Assembly (NCBI RefSeq): GCF_006538705.1
Contig: NZ_BJLP01000014.1
Coordinates: 1-64,000 of the forward strand
From: Cellulomonas uda
GTDB taxonomy: Bacteria; Actinomycetota; Actinomycetes; Actinomycetales; Cellulomonadaceae
Reading direction: 5' to 3'
DNA length: 64,000 nt
How positions within the stretch are numbered: position 1 is the stretch's first letter; every line of letters starts with the position of its first letter. A program made the translations under genes and the position numbers. The notes under the pieces were generated by a model, which was given only the letters and a program-made list of their open reading frames with translations, ran no database searches and had not been told where the DNA came from. Positions 31,630 through 39,042 of the stretch are shown here, piece after piece.

Positions 31630-33453
31630 TCAGCCGACGTCGTGCCCGCCGGTCGTCGGGTCGTACAGCGCCTCGACGTCCGCCGCGAAGTCCTTGAGGA
31701 CGACCGCGCGCTTCACGCTGAGCTTCGGCGTGAGGTACCCGTTCGCGATGGTGAGGTCGGTGTCGAGGATGCGGTAGCGGCGGATCGACTCGGCACGCGA
31801 GACGGCCTTGTTCGCGCGTGCGACGGCCTTGTCGATCGAGGCGAGGACGTCGGGGTCCTGCGCGGCCTCCTCGAGCGTGAGGGCGGGCTTGCCGTGCGCG
31901 GTCAGCCAGCCGGGGACGCCCTCGGGGTCGAGCGTGACGAGCGCCCCGATGTAGGCGCGCTGGTCGCCCACGACGACGACCTGGCTGATCAGCGGGTGCC
32001 CACGCAGCCGGTCCTCGAGCACCGCGGGCGCGACGTTCTTGCCGCCGGCGGTCACGATGATCTCCTTCTTGCGGCCCGTGATGGCCAGGAAGCCCTCGTC
32101 GTCGAGCGAGCCGAGGCCGCCGGTGCGGAACCAGCCGTCCGAGAGGGACTCCGTGGTCGCCGCCTCGTTGGCGTGGTAGGCGCGGAACACCTGGATGCCC
32201 TTGACCTCGACCTCGCCGTCGTCGGCGATGCGCACGGACGTGCCGGGCAGCGGCACGCCGACGGTCCCGATCTTCGTCCGGGAGGGCAGGTTGACCGTGG
32301 CGGGCGCGGTCGTCTCGGTGAGGCCGTAGCCCTCGAGGACGTTGAGCCCCACGCCCCGGTAGAAGTGCCCGAGCCGCTCGCCGAGCGGGGCGCCCCCCGA
32401 GATCGCCCACCGTGCCTGCCCGCCGAGCAGCGCCCGGATCTTGTGCAGGACGAGCACGTCGGCGACCTTGTGCTGCAGGCGCAGCCACGGGCTGGGGCCC
32501 TTGGGGTCGTCGAGCGCACGCGAGTAGACGATCGAGGTCTTGGCGGCGCGCTGGAAGATCGCGGCCTTGCCGCCCGCGGCGGCCTTCTGCTCGGCGCCGT
32601 TGTAGACCTTCTCGAACACGCGGGGGACCGCGAGCACGAACGTCGGCCGGAAGCTGCCGAGGTCCTCGAGCAGCGTGCGCGTGTCGGACGAGTGGCCGAG
32701 CACCGCGCCCGCGGGGATGCACAGCACGTGGATGAACCGCGCGAACACGTGCGCCATGGGGAGGAACAGCAGCGTGCGCGCGCCCGGGTCGGAGACGACC
32801 TCTTTGAGCCCCTCGACCGCGTTGACGGTGAGCTCGTAGAAGTTGCCGTGCGTCAGCTCGACGCCCTTGGGGCGACCGGTCGTGCCCGAGGTGTAGATCA
32901 CGGTCGCGACGCTCGACAGCTCGGCGGACGACCGGCGGCGCGCGACCTCGTCGTCGGCGACCTGGGCACCCGCGGCGACCAGCGTCTCGATCGCGCCCGC
33001 GTCGATCGTCAGCACCTCGCGGAGCCCGGGCGCCTCGGCGCGGACCTCGTCGACCGTCGCCGCGTTCGCCTCGTTCTCGACGACGAGCACGCTGACGTCG
33101 GCGTCCGTGAGGATCCAGGACACCTGCTCGGCCGACGACGTCTCGTAGATCGGCACCGGGATGGCGCCGGCCGCCCAGATCGCCCAGTCGAGCAGCGTCC
33201 ACTCGTAGCGGGTGCGCGACATGATGCCGACGCGGTCGCCCGGTTCGACGCCCTTGGCGACCAGGCCCTTCGCGACGGCCACGATCTCGGCGTCGAGCTC
33301 GCGTGCGGTGATCGGGATCCAGGGGCCGCTCTGCTCCGTCTTGTGCTCGACGACGACGCCGTCCGGGTCCGCGGCGAGGCGCTCGGCGAACAGGTCGTTG
33401 AGGTTGCGGTCAGGCGCGATCTCGACGAGCAGAGGTGTGCTGAACTCGACCAT
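31630..33453 (-). CDS. long-chain fatty-acid-CoA ligase (FadD15-like)
   Basis: A 607-residue adenylate-forming enzyme activating fatty acids to acyl-CoA. The P-loop motif YTSGTTGRPKG is at residues 187-197, GYGLTETTAP at about 375-384, TGRKKEIIVTAGGKN at 459-473, and the C-terminal catalytic Lys in YLTPKLSVKR. The motif that normally reads R-T-G-D, whose Asp holds the AMP ribose, is RTGGLG here (Gly446), confirmed in the DNA. GGAGCC lies five bases before the ATG at 33453. Positionally it matches mycobacterial fadD15 (Rv2187). Activity may be reduced by the substitution. Confidence 0.9.
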   Translation of the reverse strand: MVEFSTPLLVEIAPDRNLNDLFAERLAADPDGVVVEHKTEQSGPWIPITARELDAEIVAVAKGLVAKGVEPGDRVGIMSRTRYEWTLLDWAIWAAGAIPVPIYETSSAEQVSWILTDADVSVLVVENEANAATVDEVRAEAPGLREVLTIDAGAIETLVAAGAQVADDEVARRRSSAELSSVATVIYTSGTTGRPKGVELTHGNFYELTVNAVEGLKEVVSDPGARTLLFLPMAHVFARFIHVLCIPAGAVLGHSSDTRTLLEDLGSFRPTFVLAVPRVFEKVYNGAEQKAAAGGKAAIFQRAAKTSIVYSRALDDPKGPSPWLRLQHKVADVLVLHKIRALLGGQARWAISGGAPLGERLGHFYRGVGLNVLEGYGLTETTAPATVNLPSRTKIGTVGVPLPGTSVRIADDGEVEVKGIQVFRAYHANEAATTESLSDGWFRTGGLGSLDDEGFLAITGRKKEIIVTAGGKNVAPAVLEDRLRGHPLISQVVVVGDQRAYIGALVTLDPEGVPGWLTAHGKPALTLEEAAQDPDVLASIDKAVARANKAVSRAESIRRYRILDTDLTIANGYLTPKLSVKRAVVLKDFAADVEALYDPTTGGHDVG

Positions 33454-33711
33454 TCTGGCTCCATTGGCAGTGGCGACGGGTCCGACGAGGATACGGGACG
33501 TCCGTCCAGGTGGTCGGCCTCCGGCGCGCGTTAGCCTCACGAGGTCGCCCGGACGGACTCACGCACGACCCCCCGCGGGTTGGCGCTAGCGTGGGGGCGC
33601 CGGGGATGCGCCGTCAACGCGTCCGCCGAGGCCTCGCAGCACGCGGCCGCACACCACCGACCACGGCTCCTGCCGTGGCCGCAGCACACACTCATCGGGA
33701 GCACGAGACGC

Positions 33712-34656
33712 ATGCACGCCATCGGGGTGGACATCGGCGGGACGAAGATCGCCGTCGGTGTGGTCGACGACGAGGGTCGGATCCTGGCGCAGACGCGACG
33801 TGACACCGAGCCCGACGACGTCGCGAGCATCGACGCGGCGATCGCGGACGCGTACGCCGAGCTCGCGGTCGAGCACAAGGTCGGCGCGATCGGTCTCGCC
33901 GCTGCGGGCTTCGTCGCGGCGGACCGCTCGGGTGTGCTGTTCGCGCCGAACATCGCGTGGCGTGACTACCCGCTGCGGGACCGGATCGCCGCGCTCGTCG
34001 AGGACAAGGTCGAGATCGTCGTCGAGAACGACGCGAACGCCGCGGGCTGGGCCGAGTTCCGGTTCGGCGCGGCGCGCGACGTGGACGACATGCTGACCCT
34101 GACGATCGGCACGGGCCTCGGCGGTGCGGTGGTCTCCAACGGCGCGCTGGTGCGTGGCTTCGCGGGTGTCGCGGCCGAGGTCGGCCACATGCGGGTCGTG
34201 CCCGGCGGCCACTACTGCGGCTGCGGGCACGAGGGCTGCTGGGAGCAGTACGCGTCCGGCAGCGCGCTGGTGCGCGACGCGCAGGCGGCCGCGGTCGCCC
34301 ACCCGGACCGCGCGACCCGCATCCTGGAGCTCGCCGGCGGTTCGGCCGAGAAGATCGTCGGCCCGCACGTGACGCAGGCGGCGCAGGAGGGCGACGAGCT
34401 CGCGGTGCACCTGCTCGCGGAGCTCGGCCGGTGGGTGGGGGAGGGCGCGGCGTCCGTCGCGGCGCTGCTCGACCCCGCGATGATCGTGATCGGCGGCGGC
34501 GTGGCCGCGGCCGGGGACCTCGTCCTCGAGCCGGCACGCAAGGGGTTCGCGGACCAGCTCTCGGCGCGCGGGCACCGTCCGGAGGCGACCATCGTCGTCG
34601 CGTCCATGGGCAACGACGCGGGCATCGTCGGCGCGGCCGACCTCGCCCGCCTCTGA
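33712..34656 (+). CDS. glk: ROK-family glucokinase
   Basis: A 314-residue sugar kinase. The N-terminal phosphate-binding motif is GVDIGGTKIAVGVVD. The catalytic Asp is in ENDANAAGWAE, and TIGTGLGGAVV binds the phosphate. The ROK zinc motif CGCGHEGCWEQYASG (His-Cys-Cys-Cys type) is intact. No helix-turn-helix is attached, so it is an enzyme, not a NagC-type repressor. The sequence suits ATP-dependent glucokinase. The ATG start has only a weak GGGAG upstream; 258 nt separate it from the divergent ligase gene. It feeds glucose into the glycolytic steps served by the PPi-phosphofructokinase at 36388. Confidence 0.9.
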   Translation: MHAIGVDIGGTKIAVGVVDDEGRILAQTRRDTEPDDVASIDAAIADAYAELAVEHKVGAIGLAAAGFVAADRSGVLFAPNIAWRDYPLRDRIAALVEDKVEIVVENDANAAGWAEFRFGAARDVDDMLTLTIGTGLGGAVVSNGALVRGFAGVAAEVGHMRVVPGGHYCGCGHEGCWEQYASGSALVRDAQAAAVAHPDRATRILELAGGSAEKIVGPHVTQAAQEGDELAVHLLAELGRWVGEGAASVAALLDPAMIVIGGGVAAAGDLVLEPARKGFADQLSARGHRPEATIVVASMGNDAGIVGAADLARL

Positions 34657-34664
34657 CGCCGGTC

Positions 34665-34688
34665 CGGGGCGGCTAGACGACCGCCCCG
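34665..34688. terminator. bidirectional hairpin overlapping a stop codon
   Basis: CGGGGCGG and CCGCCCCG pair around an 8-nt loop that contains the TAG stop of the minus-strand gene at 34673. Confidence 0.55.
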
Positions 34689-35305
34689 TCGTCGTCCTGG
34701 CGCTCGCGGCGCTGCGGCATCCGCCACACCAGCACCGCGACGCCCAGGACGAACACGATGCACGCCGCCTGGGCGAGCGCGGCGGGGGCGTCGCGCCACG
34801 CGATGAGGATGACGAGCAGGAGCAGGGGCATGCCGGCCGCCGCGAACCAGGCCATCGTGAGGAGCGGGTCCCCGCCGAGCACGGGGCCCGGGTCGGGCGG
34901 GACGAAGCCGTCCTGCGAGTCGAGGTCGTCCTCGGCCTCGTCGTACTGCGAGGTGCCGTCCCAGTCGCGTCCGCTGGCGGAGGCGAGCGGGTCGCGCGGC
35001 GTGTCTGGGCCCGCAGCGGGGCGGACGACACGCGCGGCGTCGAACGGCGAGTCGACGCCCGGTGCCACCGGGAAGTCGAGGCCGCCCCGGGCCGCGCTCT
35101 CCGCCGCGGTCTCGACGTCGCCGAGCTGCGCGACGATGCTCGCCCAGTCGTCGTCGGCGACGGGGGCGTCCGGGTCCGGCCCCGCGGTGCGGCCCGTCGC
35201 GTCGTCGTCGGAGGGGTGCGCGGGCGTCCCGTCGGGACGCGCGTCCGCATGTTCGTCGGGTCGCTCGTCGGGTCGCTCGTCGGGTCGGTCGGAGCGAGCA
35301 GCCAT
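34673..35305 (-). CDS. hypothetical membrane protein with repetitive acidic N-terminus
   Basis: Unrecognised 210-residue protein. Residues 1-135 are hydrophilic, disordered and acidic, starting with a repeated RPDE unit (DRPDERPDERPDEHAD). Two hydrophobic helices follow at about 151-170 and 174-193 (MPLLLLVILIAW, then IVFVLGVAVLVWRMP), with a short basic-acidic tail. TAGAGT ends six bases before the ATG. It is divergent from plsC by about 100 nt. No function is suggested beyond a membrane anchor with a flexible cytosolic arm. Confidence 0.75.
   Translation of the reverse strand: MAARSDRPDERPDERPDEHADARPDGTPAHPSDDDATGRTAGPDPDAPVADDDWASIVAQLGDVETAAESAARGGLDFPVAPGVDSPFDAARVVRPAAGPDTPRDPLASASGRDWDGTSQYDEAEDDLDSQDGFVPPDPGPVLGGDPLLTMAWFAAAGMPLLLLVILIAWRDAPAALAQAACIVFVLGVAVLVWRMPQRRERQDDDGAVV
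35253..35288 (-). repeat. 12-bp tandem repeat in the coding region, three copies
   Basis: TCGTCGGGTCGC occurs three times in a row (last base G in copy three), encoding the RPDE-type repeats. Because the unit is a multiple of three, copy changes keep the frame. Confidence 0.75.
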
Positions 35306-35405
35306 GAGAGCACTCTAGAGTCGGTCCAGCGGTCCTGGCGGTCCGCACGGGCGGCCGAGGGTCGTCCGGCGGCGGGTGCCGCCGACGGTGCAGGAAGGTG
35401 AACCC

Positions 35406-36206
35406 TTGTTCTACTGGTTGATGAAGCGGGTCTTCGTGGGTCCGTTGCTGCACCTGGTGTACCGGCCGTGGATCCGGGGCGAGCAGAACATCCCCAGCCA
35501 GGGCGCGGCGATCCTGGCGAGCAACCACCTCGCGGTGATCGACTCGTTCTTCCTCCCGCTGATGCTGGACCGCGAGCTCGTGTTCATCGGCAAGCAGGAG
35601 TACTTCTCGGGCCGCGGCGTCAAAGGCCGGCTGACCGCGGGCTTCATGCGCGGCGTCGGGACGATCCCCGTGGACCGCGGTGGCGGCAAGGCCTCGGAGG
35701 CCGCCCTGCGCACCGGCCTGCGCCGCCTCGAGGAGGGCGACCTGTTCGGGATCTACCCGGAGGGCACACGCAGCCCCGACGGCCGGCTGTACCGCGGCAA
35801 GACGGGCGTCGCGCGCCTCGCGCTCGAGTCGGGGGCGCCGGTCATCCCCGTCGCCATGATCGGCACGAACGTCGCGCAGCCGCTCGGGCGCACGATCCCC
35901 AAGATCATGCGCATCGGCATGGTCGTGGGCGAGCCGCTCGACTTCTCGCGCTACAAGGGCATGGAGAACGACCGCTTCATCCTGCGGTCGGTCACCGACG
36001 AGATCATGTACGCGATCATGAGCCTGTCCGGGCAGGAGTACGTCGACGTGTACGCGGCCACGCAGAAGGCGCGCATCGCGGCCGGCGTGGCCGACGCGCA
36101 GCCCGCGGACACCGAGCCGCGCACCGCGGCCCCGGGCGGTCGCCCCGCGCCCGACGTCCAGGTTCCGGTCCCCCCGAAGGACGAGGGCGAGCCGTCAGTA
36201 GGATGA
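35406..36206 (+). CDS. 1-acyl-sn-glycerol-3-phosphate acyltransferase (PlsC family)
   Basis: A 266-residue membrane-associated acyltransferase of phospholipid synthesis. The catalytic HX4D motif is in NHLAVIDSFFLP; the glycerol-phosphate binding motif is YPEGTRSPDGRLY, and VIPVAMIGT is the fourth block. The N-terminus is amphipathic. A Pro/Ala-rich tail of about 40 residues follows the domain. The TTG start at 35406 is chosen because GGAAGGTG lies close upstream; the next ATG would remove part of the first helix. Mycobacterial Rv2182c is the positional match. Confidence 0.9.
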   Translation: MFYWLMKRVFVGPLLHLVYRPWIRGEQNIPSQGAAILASNHLAVIDSFFLPLMLDRELVFIGKQEYFSGRGVKGRLTAGFMRGVGTIPVDRGGGKASEAALRTGLRRLEEGDLFGIYPEGTRSPDGRLYRGKTGVARLALESGAPVIPVAMIGTNVAQPLGRTIPKIMRIGMVVGEPLDFSRYKGMENDRFILRSVTDEIMYAIMSLSGQEYVDVYAATQKARIAAGVADAQPADTEPRTAAPGGRPAPDVQVPVPPKDEGEPSVG

Positions 36207-36332
36207 GCCGGACGTCCGTCGTGCACGGTCGTCGTCGAGCCGCGGGACGTGCCCGCGAGCCCGGCCCCGAGTACAGCCGATAGTCCCGCCGTCCCCCGTA
36301 GAAGGTCCCGGTCGCGCCGTGCGGCCGCGGCC

Positions 36333-36338
36333 TAGGGT
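36333..36338 (+). promoter_or_regulatory. predicted -10 element of the pfp-aroG operon
   Basis: TAGGGT lies 50 bp before the pfp ATG, leaving a short leader that ends in a GGAAGG ribosome site. The -35 position is not obvious. Confidence 0.35.
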
Positions 36339-36387
36339 CGCGGCGTTCCCGCAGGGTCGTCCTGCAGCTCAACGGAAGGTGCCTGTC

Positions 36388-37608
36388 ATGTCGGTCCGTC
36401 GCGTCGCCCTCCTCACCGCGGGTGGCTTCGCCCCGTGCCTCTCGTCCGCCGTCGGTGGGCTCATCGAGCGCTACACCGAGATCGCGCCCGACGTCGAGAT
36501 CATCGCGTACGAGCACGGGTACTACGGGCTGCTGCGGGGCGACAAGATCGTCGTCGACGCCGAGACCCGCAAGAACGCCGGCATCCTGCACCGCTTCGGT
36601 GGCTCGCCGATCGGCAACTCGCGCGTCAAGCTGACGAACGCGAAGGACTGCGTCAAGCGCGGCCTCGTCGCCGAGGGCCAGGACCCGCTGCAGGTCGCGG
36701 CCGAGCAGCTCAAGGCGGACGGCGTCGACGTGCTCCACACGATCGGTGGCGACGACACCAACACGACCGCGGCGGACCTCGCCGCCTACCTCGCGGACAA
36801 CGGCTACGGCCTGACCGTCGTGGGCCTGCCCAAGACGATCGACAACGACGTGGTGCCGATCCGTCAGTCGCTGGGCGCCTGGACCGCCGCCGAGGAGGCC
36901 GCGGGCTTCGCGGCGAACATCATCGGCGAGCACCGCAGCGGCCCCCGCATGCTCATCGTGCACGAGGTCATGGGCCGGCACTGCGGCTGGCTGACCGCGG
37001 CCGCCGCGGTCGAGTACCGCAAGTGGCTCGACCAGCAGCAGTGGGTCCCCGGCATCGGCCTGACGCGTGAGCGCTGGGACGTCCACGCCGTCTTCGTGCC
37101 CGAGCTCGCGATCGACATCGACGCCGAGGCGGAGCGCCTCAAGGCCGTCATGGACACGCAGGGCAACGTCAACATCTTCCTGTCGGAGGGTGCGGGCATG
37201 CACGAGATCGTCGAGCAGCTCACGGCCGCGGGCACGCCCCCGGAGCGGGACCCGTTCGGCCACGTCAAGCTCGACACGATCAACCCGGGCCAGTGGTTCG
37301 CGAAGCAGTTCGCGGAGAAGCTCGGCGCCGAGAAGGTCATGGTCCAGAAGTCGGGCTACTACTCGCGCGCCGCTGCGGCGAACGCCGAGGACCTGCGCCT
37401 CATCAAGTCGATGACGGACCTCGCGGTCGAGTGCGCCCTGCGCGGCGAGGCCGGTGTGATCGGGCACGACGAGGAGCGCGGCGACGTGCTGCGCGCGATC
37501 GAGTTCCCGCGCATCGCGGGCGGCAAGGCGTTCGACGTGTCGCAGCCCTGGTTCGGTGAGCTGCTGGCGGACATCGGCCAGCCCCTGGTCCCGGCGAGTC
37601 ACGAGTGA
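36388..37608 (+). CDS. pfp: diphosphate-dependent 6-phosphofructokinase
   Basis: A 406-residue phosphofructokinase of the PPi class. GGDDTNTTA has the second Asp, and LPKTIDNDVV has Lys, where ATP enzymes have Gly at both points; these residues exclude ATP and bind PPi. MGRHCGWLTA and GVIGHDEERGD are other family segments. It interconverts fructose 6-phosphate and fructose 1,6-bisphosphate reversibly. GGAAGG precedes the ATG. aroG overlaps its stop by GTGA. Use of PPi would recycle pyrophosphate from biosynthesis, and no ATP-type gene is seen in this window. Confidence 0.92.
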   Translation: MSVRRVALLTAGGFAPCLSSAVGGLIERYTEIAPDVEIIAYEHGYYGLLRGDKIVVDAETRKNAGILHRFGGSPIGNSRVKLTNAKDCVKRGLVAEGQDPLQVAAEQLKADGVDVLHTIGGDDTNTTAADLAAYLADNGYGLTVVGLPKTIDNDVVPIRQSLGAWTAAEEAAGFAANIIGEHRSGPRMLIVHEVMGRHCGWLTAAAAVEYRKWLDQQQWVPGIGLTRERWDVHAVFVPELAIDIDAEAERLKAVMDTQGNVNIFLSEGAGMHEIVEQLTAAGTPPERDPFGHVKLDTINPGQWFAKQFAEKLGAEKVMVQKSGYYSRAAAANAEDLRLIKSMTDLAVECALRGEAGVIGHDEERGDVLRAIEFPRIAGGKAFDVSQPWFGELLADIGQPLVPASHE

Positions 37609-38957
37609 GCGTCACCCCCGACCCCACGGTCGTCGAGGGGCTCGACGCGTGGCGCTCACTGCCCGTCGTGCAGCAACCGGTCTGGCCCGACGCGGACGCG
37701 CTGACGCGCGCGACCGACAAGCTCGCGTCGCTCCCGCCGCTCGTGTTCGCGGGCGAGGCCGACGCGCTGCGCGCCCAGCTCGCGGCCGCGGGCCGGGGTG
37801 AGGCGTTCGTCCTCGTCGGGGGCGACTGCGCCGAGACGTTCGCCGAGGCGACCGCCGACAACATCCGCAACAAGATCAAGACGATCCTGCAGATGGCGGT
37901 CGTGCTGACGTACGGCGCGAGCATGCCGGTCGTGAAGATCGGGCGCATGGCGGGCCAGTACGCCAAGCCGCGCTCGTCGGACACGGAGACACGCGACGGG
38001 GTGACGCTGCCGGCGTTCCGCGGCGACATCGTCAACGGGTTCGACTTCACGCCCGAGGCGCGCACGCCGGACCCGCAGCGGTTGCTCGAGGCGTACCACA
38101 CGTCCGCCGCGACGCTGAACCTCATCCGTGCGTTCACGACGGGCGGCTTCGCGTCGCTCCTGCGGGTGCACGAGTGGAACCGCGGCTTCACCAAGACCCC
38201 CGCATACGCGCGGTACGAGGTGCTGGCCGCGGAGATCGACCGCGCCATCCGGTTCATGGCGGCGTGCGGCGCCGACTTCGACCAGCTGCGCACGGTCGAC
38301 TTCTACTCCAGCCACGAGGGGCTGCTGCTCGACTACGAGCGGCCGCTCACGCGGATCGACTCGCGCACGGGCCTGCCATACGACTGCTCGGCCCACTTCG
38401 TGTGGATCGGCGAGCGCACGCGTCAGCTCGACGGGGCGCACGTCGACTTCTTCTCGCGCCTGCAGAACCCGATCGGTGTGAAGCTCGGCCCGACCGCCTC
38501 GGCGGACGACGCGCTCGCTCTGCTCGACAAGCTCAACCCGACCGGTGAGGCCGGCCGGATCACGTTCGTGACCCGTATGGGTGCGGGTAAGGTCCGTGAC
38601 CTGCTGCCGGGCCTCGTCGAGAAGGTCGCGGCCGACGGGCGCCCGGTCACCTGGGTGTGCGACCCGATGCACGGCAACGGGATCACGTCCGCGACCGGGT
38701 ACAAGACGCGCCGGTTCACGGACGTCATGGACGAGGTCGCGGGGTTCTTCGAGGTGCACCGCGCGCTCGGCACCGTGCCCGGCGGCCTGCTCATCGAGCT
38801 CACCGGTGACGACGTGACCGAGGTGCTCGGCGGTTCGGTCGAGATCGACGACGAGCGGCTCGCGGAGCGGTACGAGACCCTCGTGGACCCGCGTCTGAAC
38901 CACCAGCAGTCGCTGGAGCTGGCGTTCCAGGTGGGCGAGCTGCTGCGCTCGGCCTGA
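37605..38957 (+). CDS. aroG: 3-deoxy-7-phosphoheptulonate synthase, class II
   Basis: A 450-residue class II DAHP synthase, first enzyme of the shikimate pathway, condensing PEP and erythrose 4-phosphate. GGDCAETFAE, IGRMAGQYAKPRS, YSSHEGLLLDYE, TRMGAGKVRDLLPG and CDPMHGNGI carry the metal (Cys, His, Glu, Asp) and substrate residues. The GTG is coupled to pfp. PEP supply and PPi-dependent glycolysis are thus encoded together, a pairing worth noting. In mycobacteria aroG also lies beside the pknL kinase gene. A strong terminator follows. Confidence 0.95.
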   Translation: MSVTPDPTVVEGLDAWRSLPVVQQPVWPDADALTRATDKLASLPPLVFAGEADALRAQLAAAGRGEAFVLVGGDCAETFAEATADNIRNKIKTILQMAVVLTYGASMPVVKIGRMAGQYAKPRSSDTETRDGVTLPAFRGDIVNGFDFTPEARTPDPQRLLEAYHTSAATLNLIRAFTTGGFASLLRVHEWNRGFTKTPAYARYEVLAAEIDRAIRFMAACGADFDQLRTVDFYSSHEGLLLDYERPLTRIDSRTGLPYDCSAHFVWIGERTRQLDGAHVDFFSRLQNPIGVKLGPTASADDALALLDKLNPTGEAGRITFVTRMGAGKVRDLLPGLVEKVAADGRPVTWVCDPMHGNGITSATGYKTRRFTDVMDEVAGFFEVHRALGTVPGGLLIELTGDDVTEVLGGSVEIDDERLAERYETLVDPRLNHQQSLELAFQVGELLRSA

Positions 38958-38982
38958 CACGTGCGCTGACCACGTGCGCTGA
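38958..38982 (+). repeat. 12-bp direct repeat just after the aroG stop
   Basis: CACGTGCGCTGA occurs at 38958-38969 and 38971-38982. A similar CACGTGCACTGA lies just after the ctaF stop. Confidence 0.55.
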
Positions 38983-38994
38983 GCTGCGCGCGTG

Positions 38995-39039
38995 CGACGG
39001 AGGGTCGGGTCCGCTCTCGGGCGGTCCGACCCTCCGTCG
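38995..39039. terminator. bidirectional terminator between aroG and the PASTA kinase
   Basis: CGACGGAGGGTCGG and CCGACCCTCCGTCG form a perfect 14-bp stem around a 17-nt loop. It starts 37 nt after aroG and ends four bases before the kinase stop. Confidence 0.8.
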
Positions 39040-39042
39040 TCG

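Noticed and set aside
27950-33202. A very long open frame (about 1750 codons) on the minus strand
   Set aside because: It covers the exonuclease, NYN and ligase genes in a wrong frame or strand. Its product is Arg/Ala/Gly-rich and lacks domains, a typical artefact of GC-rich DNA.
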